64,000 nt of DNA from Chryseobacterium gwangjuense (GTDB taxonomy: Bacteria; Bacteroidota; Bacteroidia; Flavobacteriales; Weeksellaceae): positions 186,001 through 250,000 of the forward strand of contig NZ_JAJTNP010000005.1 in NCBI RefSeq assembly GCF_021311115.1. Direction: 5' to 3'. The notes beneath the pieces were generated by a model that saw only the letters and a program-made list of their open reading frames with translations, had not been told where the DNA came from and did no database searches. Positions 42,346-51,518 of the stretch are shown piece after piece. Both the position numbers and the translations under genes were made by a program. Numbering within the stretch: the stretch's first letter is position 1; each line of letters opens with the position of its first letter.

Positions 42346-43674
42346 TTACTTTTGATAATCATAATACCTCGCTCCTTTCAAAACAGGATTTTCCAGTTCC
42401 ATCGATTTCAATCCAAAACCTTTGCAATTTTCATTAACAGAATGTTTCAATTGTTTTCTGTGAAGTTTTTCATACGTATCGAAATCTACTGCCGTTCTGT
42501 TTTTCAACTCTTCAAACAAATTCCATTTTGCCACCACATTCTTCCAGTTTTCAGAAATTTTTCCGGCAAAAACTTTAGATTTTGAGCCACTTCCATATCC
42601 TAAAAACCCGATTTTTTGTCCTGCCAATTCTTCATTGTCGTTAAAAGAAGTCTGTAATGCAGAAAGCAGCGCCATAAAAATTGAAGCGGTGTACATATTT
42701 CCGATTTCTGAAGAGGCTCTTTGTGATTTTTCAATTTTATCATTAATAAACTGAATATATTCTTCAGATTTAGCAACCGCTTTTTGCTCTTCAGGAGTTT
42801 CGTAAGATAAGCCGTTTTCTAAGCTGTAAATTTCCGTGAACACTCTTTTCCCGTGGAAAGCATAAGGAAGATGAAAAATAAGGTATTTCCATGCTTCATA
42901 CGGTTTCTTTTCTCCGGTAATCTCTTTATAATGATCATACGCCTCTCTGATTCTATCCTGATAACATTGATTAGAGTAGTGACCATCAAAAACAGGTTCA
43001 TCTGTAAAAATTTCAATATTCTCAGGGAAGTCTTCAGGGGCATTCGTTAAATCTTCTTTTTTGAAATGCCTTCTTGGTTTGAAAAAATCAAAAACACTTT
43101 CCGTAGCAATGCCCCAATTGTTTTCAATTTCAATTAAATCAGGTTTTGAAGAGACCAAAACAGCTACGGCACCTCCTCCCTGTGTATATTCTCCTGAAGA
43201 AGCCAACTCATATTTGGCATAATCACTTGCAATAACCACTGCTTTTTTCTCAGGATTCACCCTTACAAAATCTACAGCATTGTGCAACGCATCTACTGCT
43301 CCGATACAGGCAAAAGTCATATCTACCACATCACAATTTTTGAAAACTCTTGCTCCAAATTCTGCTTCCAGCGTTTTTTCTACCATTTGCATGGCATAAG
43401 AAGCTGTTGGTTTTGCAGCATCCAAAGCACTTTCTGTTCCTAAATAAATTCTTGATATTTCTTTTGGGTCGATATTATAATCTTTAATCAGTTTCAATAA
43501 AGCTTCCGCTGCAAAAGTTGCCGCATCTTCATGTACATCAGGAAGCCCCATTTTATGTAATCCCAAACCTTTTTCCAGCTTTGCCGGTTCAATTCCCCTT
43601 TTTTCTGCCAAATCTCTAATTTCCAAATACAAAGAAGGCACATAATAACTTGCTGCCTCAATTCCAACTGCCAT
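42346..43674 (-). CDS. Hydroxymethylglutaryl-CoA synthase
   Basis: A 442-residue thiolase-superfamily enzyme. Catalytic Glu is E81 in LGTESALD, the acyl-cysteine is C123 in MTFACIGAVDAL, and the His is in LIFHLPYAFHGK. This is the HMG-CoA synthase pattern of the mevalonate pathway, which flavobacteria use for isoprenoids, including the menaquinone side chain. The protein opens MAVGIEAASYYVPSLYLEI. It is a single gene, 64 bases after a terminator-like gap on one side and divergent on the other. Confidence 0.92.
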   Translation of the reverse strand: MAVGIEAASYYVPSLYLEIRDLAEKRGIEPAKLEKGLGLHKMGLPDVHEDAATFAAEALLKLIKDYNIDPKEISRIYLGTESALDAAKPTASYAMQMVEKTLEAEFGARVFKNCDVVDMTFACIGAVDALHNAVDFVRVNPEKKAVVIASDYAKYELASSGEYTQGGGAVAVLVSSKPDLIEIENNWGIATESVFDFFKPRRHFKKEDLTNAPEDFPENIEIFTDEPVFDGHYSNQCYQDRIREAYDHYKEITGEKKPYEAWKYLIFHLPYAFHGKRVFTEIYSLENGLSYETPEEQKAVAKSEEYIQFINDKIEKSQRASSEIGNMYTASIFMALLSALQTSFNDNEELAGQKIGFLGYGSGSKSKVFAGKISENWKNVVAKWNLFEELKNRTAVDFDTYEKLHRKQLKHSVNENCKGFGLKSMELENPVLKGARYYDYQK

Positions 43675-43823
43675 ATAACTTATTTTTATTACGAATTTAA
43701 AAAATGTAAATGTTTACTTAAATATGATTTTTATAAAATCTTTACAAAAATTGAGTAAAAATATTTTGCATCAAGAATAGTGCAAATTTGTTCCAATACA
43801 CAATTAAATAAGTGTTGTATTCA

Positions 43824-43855
43824 TAAAAATAACCGTTGCAAAAACAACGGTTATT
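43824..43855 (-). terminator. Intrinsic terminator of the M1 aminopeptidase
   Basis: AATAACCGTTG (43828-43838) pairs with CAACGGTTATT (43845-43855); on the minus strand a T5 run follows the stem. Confidence 0.78.
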
Positions 43856-43885
43856 CTATTTCTAATACACTATTTTGATTGAAAT

Positions 43886-46399
43886 TTATTTAAAATCTTC
43901 AATGGCTTTATTGATCGCATCGATCTGTTTATTAATACTTGCAGCACTTTGAGGGTTTTGTTTTAAAAGTTCCATTTTCTTATTTAACCCATCTTTTAGC
44001 ATCTGAGTGATCATCATTTTTGCCTGAGGATTATCTCCCATCTGTCCTTTTGCACGACCCAACATTTTTGTGATGCTTTCTGTTGCTTTCAGATTATCAG
44101 AGCTCATAATCCAGTTGTATCCCTCTTCCGCAGATTTTCCTAATTCAGGATTCTGGAATTTAACAAAAGGATAGAAAGCCGCAACCTGAGCAATATTTGA
44201 CATTTGAGAAGTCACTTTATTTTTCACAATAATCGGCAACAGTTTCTCCAATAAATTGTCCGGAGCACCTTCCAAATCAATTTTATCTGCTAGTGTACTT
44301 GCTTTAGATGGATCAATTCCGACGATTGCACTTACAGAGCTTGCTTTTACAGCGTTGGAAACAGCATTCACTCCTTTTTCCATAATCGGAAGATATTTTT
44401 TATCCTTTGTTTTTGCCAACGCTAAAATTGCCGCTGCCTGAACCAAAGTTTTCGGATCGTTTGCAGCCAGTTTTTCAGCATCAGCTCCCATTGCTTTGAA
44501 TTGTTCCGGGTTGGATAAATCCATCAGCTTTAAAGCTCTCATTCTTACTCTGAAGAAAGGATCTTTAACGGCTGCTGCCAATAATTTTGTTGCTGCAGGA
44601 TTTTTTCCTACCTGATCTTTAATTCCGTTCAATGCAGCAAATCTGCTTTTAAATTCTTTAGAACCTAAAAACTGCATTAAATTTTGCTCAGGAGTTTTCG
44701 TATCTGTAATATCTGCTAACAACACACCGTCTGCATTAATATTTACCAAATCTGCATTTTTAGAAACATCAAAATTGAAGGTATTTTTTGCCTCCGCATT
44801 TACCCAAACGTTATATCTTTTCGGTTTTCCGTTTTCATAAACATCAATTGCTAAAGGAAACTGGAATGGCTGCTCCTGCGTTTGTTCGATAACAACTGCA
44901 ATTTGTTTTTTAACCGGTTCGAAAGTATAAGAATATTTGATTTTAGGGTTTCCGTTTCCGAAATACCATTGATTAAAGAACCAGTTTAAGTCTTTTCCTG
45001 AAATTTTTTCAAAAGATAATCTTAATTGGTGAGCTTCTCCGTTCTGATATTCATACGTTTTCAAATAGTCATTCAATGCAGCGAAGAAAGCATCATCACC
45101 AAGATAATTTCTTAACATATGAAGAATTCCTCCTCCTTTTTGATACGTCACCAAATCGAAAACATCTTCACGGGAATCATAATTAAATCTCACTAAATTT
45201 TTCTCAAAATTTCCCGGCGTGGTAAGATACATATTGACATCCATCATCTGGTGATAATCTGCCTGATCTTTTCCGTACTTATATTCGTTCCAAAGATATT
45301 CTGAATAGTTCGCGAAAGATTCATTTACTGTTAAATTACTCCAGCTTTCTGCAGTTACTAAGTCTCCGAACCATTGGTGGAATAATTCGTGAGCAATTGT
45401 ATCTTCCCAGGTATTTTCATCAATTAATTGTCCTGGTTTTTGTAAAATATCACTTCCATGAAGGGTTGCTGTCGTATTTTCCATTGCACCACTCACATAA
45501 TCTCTTCCTGAAATCTGTGCATACTTTGACCAAGGATAGTCATACCCTAATTTTTTAGAGAAAAACTCGATCATTTCCGGCGTGTTTCCGTAGATCTGCT
45601 TTGCATAAGGTTCGTATTCTTTTTCGATATAATAATCCACTGCAATATTTCTCCACTTGTCTTTCACAATTGCATATTCACCTACTCCCATGAAGAAAAG
45701 ATAGGTAGAATGTCTTTTATCCATTACCCAATGATCTGTTCTCAAACCATTCGCTTCTTTCTGAGAATCTTTTAAAAGTCCGTTGGAAAGCGTTACATAT
45801 TTATCAGGAACGGTCATATAAATTTCCTGAGTTGTTTTCTGGTTAGATTTATCAATAGTCGGGAACCATGCAGAAGAAGATTCCGTTTCTCCCTGAGTCC
45901 AGATCTGTGTCGGCATATCCGGATCTTTTCCCTGAGCATTAATGAAGTATAATCCTTTTGCATCATTAATTGCAGCACTTCCTTCTTGTTTTACTTCATT
46001 CGGACGTGCTGTATATTTGATATAAACCGTGTAATCCTGATTTTTCTGGTAGGTTTTGTCTAAAGTGATCTTTAAAACATCATCCTTATAATCATATTTT
46101 AAAGGAGATTTTTTGCCATTGATATCCAAAGCCACTTCATGAATCAGCATTCCTTTTGCATCCAATGTTAATTCGTTAGTAGGATAGAAAAAAGGAGCGG
46201 CAGTCAGCCATTCTTCTCCGTTCATTTGTTCCTTCTGATAATCAAAATTTACTTTAAGTTTCGTATGTTTTAGTTCCGTTACTTTTGTATGAGTGGCTCT
46301 GTACACCTTTTCTCTTCCTGAAGTTTCGGTTTGTGCTGCTACATTTGTGGAAAAGAAAATTCCACCCAATAAAGCAATCGATAAAATGGCTTTTTTCAT
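43886..46399 (-). CDS. M1-family metallopeptidase (aminopeptidase) with HEAT-like C-terminus
   Basis: An 837-residue exported zinc aminopeptidase. Signal peptide about 1-22, then the N-terminal beta domain, GAMEN at 304-308 and the zinc motif HELFH at 337-341 with distal Glu E360 (NESFANY). The last 250 or so residues (from about 590) are HEAT-like repeats (KLLAAAVKDPFFRVRMRALKLM and others). It is about the size of flavobacterial M1 peptidases and probably acts in the periplasm or at the outer membrane. A TATTTTTG box lies on the minus strand at 46438-46431, about 35 bases before the ATG. Confidence 0.9.
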   Translation of the reverse strand: MKKAILSIALLGGIFFSTNVAAQTETSGREKVYRATHTKVTELKHTKLKVNFDYQKEQMNGEEWLTAAPFFYPTNELTLDAKGMLIHEVALDINGKKSPLKYDYKDDVLKITLDKTYQKNQDYTVYIKYTARPNEVKQEGSAAINDAKGLYFINAQGKDPDMPTQIWTQGETESSSAWFPTIDKSNQKTTQEIYMTVPDKYVTLSNGLLKDSQKEANGLRTDHWVMDKRHSTYLFFMGVGEYAIVKDKWRNIAVDYYIEKEYEPYAKQIYGNTPEMIEFFSKKLGYDYPWSKYAQISGRDYVSGAMENTTATLHGSDILQKPGQLIDENTWEDTIAHELFHQWFGDLVTAESWSNLTVNESFANYSEYLWNEYKYGKDQADYHQMMDVNMYLTTPGNFEKNLVRFNYDSREDVFDLVTYQKGGGILHMLRNYLGDDAFFAALNDYLKTYEYQNGEAHQLRLSFEKISGKDLNWFFNQWYFGNGNPKIKYSYTFEPVKKQIAVVIEQTQEQPFQFPLAIDVYENGKPKRYNVWVNAEAKNTFNFDVSKNADLVNINADGVLLADITDTKTPEQNLMQFLGSKEFKSRFAALNGIKDQVGKNPAATKLLAAAVKDPFFRVRMRALKLMDLSNPEQFKAMGADAEKLAANDPKTLVQAAAILALAKTKDKKYLPIMEKGVNAVSNAVKASSVSAIVGIDPSKASTLADKIDLEGAPDNLLEKLLPIIVKNKVTSQMSNIAQVAAFYPFVKFQNPELGKSAEEGYNWIMSSDNLKATESITKMLGRAKGQMGDNPQAKMMITQMLKDGLNKKMELLKQNPQSAASINKQIDAINKAIEDFK

Positions 46400-46448
46400 T
46401 ATTATTTTGAATTATATTTTTATTAAATGTCAAAAATAGTATTGACCT

Positions 46449-47777
46449 CTATTTTGTAATTTCTTTTGTGAAAGTATTTTTTGTTCCTCTCTGCGTAATG
46501 ATAAACTGTTTTTTGGCAGGGTAAAAGTCGATCACAATTCCTGCTGTGTCAAATTTAAAACTAGTATTTGAAGTGGCTTCCAGCGGAAATGCACCTTGTC
46601 CGGTTGCCTGTGCCATGAGTTTTTTATCCTCGATAAAGATATTGATTTTTAAAGGGAAATCCCGGCATACATAGTTTCCTACAAACTTCTGCAATTCGGT
46701 TTCCGAAATTTCCAACGTTTTAAAATTGGGCATTTCAAAGTCTTTTCCTGTTGCAGTTTCCATCATTTTGATAGAAATCTCGTTGGTATCCATATCTGCC
46801 TGGTTCGTTGTAAAACTTACCGCCGTTTTTATATCCGGAAAATAAAACAATGCCGATCTGAAATTATCAATTCCGCCAGTATGTCCGAATCCCCAATATT
46901 TACCAAACGGAACTTTTACCAGCCCATATCCGTAATTATCTACAAAGGTTTTCATCTTTTCCAGGCTTTCCTTTTTGATTAATTTTCCTTGTTCCAGACC
47001 AAGAATAAAAGTCAAAAGGTCTCTTGGTGTCGAGATAATGTTTCCAGCTCCGATCGGAATGCTCATATCGGTTTCATTGGAAATTTCATATTTTCCGTTT
47101 GTAAACTGGTAAGATTTTGCCTGATCTTTTGAAGTATCGATTTTCCCTCCAACCTCCGTCAACGTCAGTTTTAAAGGTTTTGTAATTTTAGCTTTGATTA
47201 ATTCTGCATAAGTTTTTTTGTACACCTTTTCAAGAATAAAACCTAGCAGGATATAATTTGAATTGCTGTATTCGTGTTTTGAACCCGGTTCAAAATCACT
47301 TTTATATTTTTTAATGATGTTAACTAAACTGCTCTCTGTCTGAGGTTTGGTATTGTATTGCCAGTATTCGGCTTCGTTGGTTAAATTATGAATTCCGGTT
47401 CTGTGCTGCAATAAATTTTCAATCGTAATTTTGTTTGCATTGGGAACTTCTGGGTAAAATTCAGAAAGTTTTTGATCCAAAGAAATCTTCTTTTCTTCAA
47501 CGGCTTTCATCACCAAAACCGCTGTGAACGTTTTACTGATTGAACCAATTCGATATTGCGTGTTCACATTTGCCTTTTGTTTTTTTTCAGCATCAGAAAA
47601 TCCGATCACCTTAACGAAAGTCGGGCGGTCATTTTCCGCAAATGCAAAACTTCCCATTACTTTATGATGAACAGACAAAGAATCGAAATAATTCCCTAGT
47701 TTTTCCTTTATATTCTGTTGTGAGAAAGCGACACTTGAAACACCGATCGCTGATAGAAAAAGCAACTTTTTTAACAT
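46449..47777 (-). CDS. Serine hydrolase (class C beta-lactamase-like)
   Basis: A 442-residue exported protein of the beta-lactamase/penicillin-binding fold. Signal peptide about 1-19. The nucleophile motif SISK has Ser79 and Lys82, YSN is in HEYSNSNYILLGF, and the third motif is HTGG, a variation of KTG. The last 100 residues are a lipocalin-like beta part (FVGNYVCRDFPLKINIF). Such proteins are often esterases or D-Ala-D-Ala peptidases; resistance to beta-lactams should not be assumed. It stands alone, 49 bases from the M1 gene. Confidence 0.87.
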   Translation of the reverse strand: MLKKLLFLSAIGVSSVAFSQQNIKEKLGNYFDSLSVHHKVMGSFAFAENDRPTFVKVIGFSDAEKKQKANVNTQYRIGSISKTFTAVLVMKAVEEKKISLDQKLSEFYPEVPNANKITIENLLQHRTGIHNLTNEAEYWQYNTKPQTESSLVNIIKKYKSDFEPGSKHEYSNSNYILLGFILEKVYKKTYAELIKAKITKPLKLTLTEVGGKIDTSKDQAKSYQFTNGKYEISNETDMSIPIGAGNIISTPRDLLTFILGLEQGKLIKKESLEKMKTFVDNYGYGLVKVPFGKYWGFGHTGGIDNFRSALFYFPDIKTAVSFTTNQADMDTNEISIKMMETATGKDFEMPNFKTLEISETELQKFVGNYVCRDFPLKINIFIEDKKLMAQATGQGAFPLEATSNTSFKFDTAGIVIDFYPAKKQFIITQRGTKNTFTKEITK

Positions 47778-47824
47778 ACTTTTGAGATTTGATCAATAGG
47801 TTGAAAAATTTCAAAAGATGTTAC

Positions 47825-47853
47825 AAAAAAAGTGAAGTTTTACACTTCACTTT
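47825..47853 (-). terminator. Intrinsic terminator of thyA
   Basis: AAAGTGAAGT (47829-47838) pairs with ACTTCACTTT (47844-47853); on the minus strand the stem is followed by a T7 run. Confidence 0.75.
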
Positions 47854-47888
47854 ATGCTTTATATTTAATTTTTATTGAATCGAAATCT

Positions 47889-48683
47889 TTAAATCGCAAC
47901 AGGTGCTTTAATTCCAGGATGCGGATCGTAGTTTTCTAAGGTAAAATCTTCAAAATCGAAACCGAAAATATCTTTAATTTCAGGATTTAACTTCATTGTC
48001 GGAAGTGATCTTGTTTCTCTTGAAAGCTGTTTTTTCACCTGCTCGAAATGGTTATTATAAATATGAACATCGCCAAAACTATGAACATAATCTCCGACTT
48101 CCAAATCGCAAACCTGCGCAACCATCATTAACAACAATGCATAACTCGCAATATTAAAAGGTACTCCAAGGAAAACGTCTGCACTTCTCTGATACAATTG
48201 GAGCGACAACTTTCCGTCTGCTACATAAAACTGAAATAAAGCATGACAAGGAGCCAAAGCCATATTCGGAATTTCTGCTACATTCCAGGCAGAAACAATC
48301 AGCCTTCTGGAATCAGGATTTTTTTTGATCTGATCGATCACTTCTGTAATCTGATCGACAATTTTTCCGTCTGCTCCGTTCCAAGACCTCCATTGTGCTC
48401 CGTAAACAGGACCTAAATCTCCGTTTTCATCTGCCCATTCATCCCAGATTGAAACTCCATTATCTTTTAAATATTTGATATTGGTATCACCTTTTAAGAA
48501 CCAAAGCAATTCGTAAATAATAGATTTCAAATGCACTTTTTTGGTCGTTACCAAAGGAAAACCTTTCGACAGGTCATATCTCAACTGATATCCGAAAACA
48601 CTTCTCGTCCCCGTTCCCGTTCTATCTGTTTTGTCTGTTCCGTTATCTAAAATATGTTGTAAAAGGTCTAAATAATTTTGCAT
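47889..48683 (-). CDS. thyA: Thymidylate synthase
   Basis: A 264-residue thymidylate synthase, the same length as the E. coli enzyme. The catalytic cysteine is C146 in [12 protein letters not shown], and the dUMP-binding arginines are at the start (RTGTGTRS) and in [10 protein letters not shown]; the folate part [16 protein letters not shown] is intact. It makes dTMP from dUMP. No dihydrofolate reductase gene is adjacent in this window. Confidence 0.97.
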   Translation of the reverse strand: MQNYLDLLQHILDNGTDKTDRTGTGTRSVFGYQLRYDLSKGFPLVTTKKVHLKSIIYELLWFLKGDTNIKYLKDNGVSIWDEWADENGDLGPVYGAQWRSWNGADGKIVDQITEVIDQIKKNPDSRRLIVSAWNVAEIPNMALAPCHALFQFYVADGKLSLQLYQRSADVFLGVPFNIASYALLLMMVAQVCDLEVGDYVHSFGDVHIYNNHFEQVKKQLSRETRSLPTMKLNPEIKDIFGFDFEDFTLENYDPHPGIKAPVAI

Positions 48684-48774
48684 TTCGAAAGCGATTTATA
48701 GTGTTCAAATTTAGAAAAAACTTAGTGATTTTCTATTATCATAGATCATAAATTAAACAGTTTTAATTTTGATT

Positions 48775-49215
48775 TTACCAGATTTCTTCAATCGTTTGCT
48801 GGACATTATTAATACTAAAATGATCTTCTTTCTTCTTACCCAACATAGCTTTTACTAATGGCGATTCTGCTGAAACAGTCATAATTTTTTGACTATCCAA
48901 AATGATTTCACCCATTGAAACTGAAACATAAAATAATCCTTTATCCGTTTTTACCAATGCTCCGTTCTGCACTTTTAAGGAAGCTTCGGAAGTTATTTTC
49001 TGAAGGATATTCTGTTGGCTTAATGTTTCATTGAGCTGCCTTTGAAGGTTATTGATCTCCTGCTGAAGCATTTCTCTTCCGGTCTCATATTTATCTCCCA
49101 TCGAGCTTTTGGTATCATTATTTGAAGCTCTTGTTTCAGCGATGAGATTTTCAAAATTGTGGATTTTCTCTGCAATTTTTATTTGTAAAACACTTAATAT
49201 CTGTTGTTTATTCAT
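48775..49215 (-). CDS. GreA/GreB-like protein
   Basis: A 146-residue protein: a long helical hairpin (about 1-75; ETGREMLQQEINNLQRQLNETL) with the conserved-looking NNDTKSSMGDKYETGREM, then a small beta domain ending SPLVKAMLGKKKEDHF, which resembles the C-terminal domain of GreA-type transcript cleavage factors (SPLGKALLGKKVGD). Whether it binds RNA polymerase is not known. Proteins of this type in flavobacteria have often been labelled 3-oxoacyl-ACP synthase, which nothing in the sequence supports. Confidence 0.75.
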   Translation of the reverse strand: MNKQQILSVLQIKIAEKIHNFENLIAETRASNNDTKSSMGDKYETGREMLQQEINNLQRQLNETLSQQNILQKITSEASLKVQNGALVKTDKGLFYVSVSMGEIILDSQKIMTVSAESPLVKAMLGKKKEDHFSINNVQQTIEEIW

Positions 49216-49321
49216 TCTTTCTTTTAAAAATATTATTCATTACAACTTATCAATAATGAATAATCGTAAATTTTTATAATTAGTTTTCCGGTTTTTTGGA
49301 TCAGGGTCTATCAGAATAAAA

Positions 49322-50593
49322 CTATTTCTCAAAGACCGCATAATCCGATATCTGAAAATTAAAACCTTTCTCTTGATCAAAGTCTCGATTAGAACCCTCA
49401 AAAATATTGCTGAACACTCCAGATAAATGATCATCTTCAATATTGAAATCAACCGGTTCTTTTGACATATTTAACACCACCAAAACCTCATCTTTTCCAT
49501 TTTTCCTGAGGTAAGCTAAAATTTTATCATTGGCAGTCGTGTTCAGAAGATGAGTTGTAGCAGCAGGATCTCCTCCTCTTAAAGCAGGATTGGAAGATTT
49601 CAGATTCAGTAATGTTTTATAAAAACCGGCATTCTGATAACTATTCGTCCATTGAATAGGATCTTTTTCAAAAAATTCCAACCTTTTGTTATTAGGTAAT
49701 TCTTGTCCTGAATATAATAAAGGAACTCCATTCCAGGTTACTGAGAAAACAGCCATTGGTTGGGTGATTGCTCCGTATTTTTCATATTCTGTACCATTCC
49801 ATGAATTTTCGTCATGATTGGTCGTAAACCACGCTCTCATAGAACCGTCTCCTATTTCGGTATATCTTGCCAGTAAGTTTTTGAGATCCTGTAATGGCTG
49901 GTTTTGGTTATAATAGTCATTCGAGGCATGCATCCATTTCCAGGAATAGCTTGCATCAAATACTTTTCCATATTCAGGGTTTTCCAGCTCATCAAATTCT
50001 CCTAACCAAAAAAGAGGTTTTACCGTTTCCACTTCAGGTCTTGCCTGCTCCCAAAAACCAACTTCAACCCAAGATGCCAAATCACATCTGAAACCATCGA
50101 TATGAGTTTCTTTTACCCAAAATTTCATGGCATCAATCATAGCTTTTCTCATCTCTTGATTGTTGTAATCCAGCTCAATAATATCATCCATTCCTGAGGC
50201 AATATGAAATTTACCATCCGGATCTTTTAGATAAAATTCAGGATTCGTTTTCGTCCAGACATGATCCCAACCCGTATGATTTGCTACCCAATCTATAATA
50301 ACTTTTAAGCCTAATCTGTGTGCAGCATTCACCAGATGTTTAAAATCTGCCAACGTTCCGAATTCAGGATTGATAGAAACATAGTCTGAAGCGGCATAAG
50401 GACTTCCCATACTTCCTTTTTTATTTTGCTGGGCAATAGGAGTAATAGGCATAAACCAAAGTGTTTTCACACCCATCGTTTTAAGTCGGGGCATTTCTTT
50501 TTCAAACGCTCTGAAAGTTCCTTCTTCGGTATATTGTCTTACGTTTACTTCGTAGATATTAGTCGTATGCTTCCATTCTTTCGGAAAATCCAT
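49322..50593 (-). CDS. GH13 alpha-amylase family hydrolase (cytosolic)
   Basis: A 423-residue GH13 enzyme without a signal peptide. The catalytic residues are D171 (GFRCD), E199 (WLGEFDE) and D261 (TTNHDENSW), with a loop DWVANHTGWDH for the first conserved region. Conserved region two is intact. It probably acts on alpha-glucans or maltodextrins in the cytosol. The frame ends in a small beta domain. It stands apart from other sugar genes here; a GreA-like gene follows about 106 bases downstream. Confidence 0.88.
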   Translation of the reverse strand: MDFPKEWKHTTNIYEVNVRQYTEEGTFRAFEKEMPRLKTMGVKTLWFMPITPIAQQNKKGSMGSPYAASDYVSINPEFGTLADFKHLVNAAHRLGLKVIIDWVANHTGWDHVWTKTNPEFYLKDPDGKFHIASGMDDIIELDYNNQEMRKAMIDAMKFWVKETHIDGFRCDLASWVEVGFWEQARPEVETVKPLFWLGEFDELENPEYGKVFDASYSWKWMHASNDYYNQNQPLQDLKNLLARYTEIGDGSMRAWFTTNHDENSWNGTEYEKYGAITQPMAVFSVTWNGVPLLYSGQELPNNKRLEFFEKDPIQWTNSYQNAGFYKTLLNLKSSNPALRGGDPAATTHLLNTTANDKILAYLRKNGKDEVLVVLNMSKEPVDFNIEDDHLSGVFSNIFEGSNRDFDQEKGFNFQISDYAVFEK

Positions 50594-50742
50594 AGTGTTT
50601 TATTTATATGTTGAGCTCATGAAATCGATAAAATCCTTTTTCATGTATCTATCTTCAAAAATAATGAATTGGGTGATAATAGAAATGAATTGTATATGAT
50701 AAATTTTGCTCTAAAAATGATTTCCATTTATAATTATTTCAC

Positions 50743-50770
50743 AAAAAAACCCCGAATTTTCATTCAGGGC
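50743..50770 (-). terminator. Intrinsic terminator of the pRiA4b ORF-3-like gene
   Basis: On the minus strand CCCTGAAT pairs with ATTCGGGG around a GAAA tetraloop (plus-strand 50751-50758 and 50763-50770), followed by T7 (50744-50750). Confidence 0.75.
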
Positions 50771-50792
50771 CTATATTTTTTAAATGCTTTTA

Positions 50793-51386
50793 TTATCTCT
50801 CATCATCATTTTCGTCTTCATCATCGAAAGCATCGTCATTGTAATCTTCTTCTTCGTCATCAAAGTTATCATCATCTTCATCCTCAAAGTTGTTGTTTCC
50901 TCCGAAATCATCATCAAAGTTAAAATCATCATCCATTAAAGGCATTGCCGACTTTTTCTTTGATCCTGAAGCACCATTTTTGCTAGGAGCTTTTAAAGGA
51001 ACGTTTCCAAATCTGTAAACCGTGATAGGATAATTAACTCCTTTAGTTTCGTCGATAATTTCTACAAGCTCACAGAAGAATTCCCAAAGGTCTAAAAGCC
51101 CATACTGAAACTGAGCTTTGTCTCCGCTATTTTCAAACGCCTCATCAATGTATACATCTGACATAATTTCGCCATCACCATCATCACTCATATCTTCTAA
51201 CGGAACACTTTTTACTATTGTACCATCTTCTTCCAGCAAATTAAAAGTAGAAAGCTCCTCACCTTGCAGGCTGAATGCACTTTTAATTCCTAAATGTAAG
51301 TTCCATAGCGTCTGTTTTCCTTTAACTTCGATATCACGGAAAATATCTTCTTTCGCATCTAATATTACGCGGATTTTGTAAACCAT
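50793..51386 (-). CDS. pRiA4b ORF-3-like protein with acidic tail
   Basis: A 197-residue protein. The first 120 residues (MVYKIRVILDAKEDIFRDIEVKGKQTLWNLHLGIKSAF, with LLDLWEFFCELVEI later) match the pRiA4b ORF-3 / IS1096 passenger TnpR-like family. The last 50 are a very acidic Asp/Glu/Asn tail (DDDFNFDDDFGGNN and longer runs). The family name does not mean a transposon: no transposase or inverted repeats surround it. ATG at 51386 is used because the 24 residues before it are low-complexity and hydrophobic. Function unknown. Confidence 0.8.
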   Translation of the reverse strand: MVYKIRVILDAKEDIFRDIEVKGKQTLWNLHLGIKSAFSLQGEELSTFNLLEEDGTIVKSVPLEDMSDDGDGEIMSDVYIDEAFENSGDKAQFQYGLLDLWEFFCELVEIIDETKGVNYPITVYRFGNVPLKAPSKNGASGSKKKSAMPLMDDDFNFDDDFGGNNNFEDEDDDNFDDEEEDYNDDAFDDEDENDDER

Positions 51387-51518
51387 ATCAGTTTTTAAAT
51401 TACTTTTTGCCTTTTTTATTATGATAAATCTCTGCTGCAAATATATAATAAATGACATGTGACAAAAAAATATTTCAGAATTTTTTAAAATATTTTTTTT
51501 TCTTACATTTTGCCGAAA

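Noticed and set aside
46449..47777. Beta-lactam resistance gene
   Set aside because: The fold is shared with esterases and peptidases; the third motif is HTGG rather than KTG, and no resistance context is present.
48775..49215. 3-oxoacyl-ACP synthase
   Set aside because: The label is common for this protein type, but there is no thiolase-fold sequence or active-site Cys; the sequence fits a GreA-like protein.
49240..49452. Small gene overlapping the GH13 end
   Set aside because: It overlaps the real gene for most of its length in another frame and has no coding signs of its own.
50793..51386. Mobile element (IS1096-like)
   Set aside because: Only the passenger-like family name suggests it; no transposase, terminal repeats or target duplications are seen.
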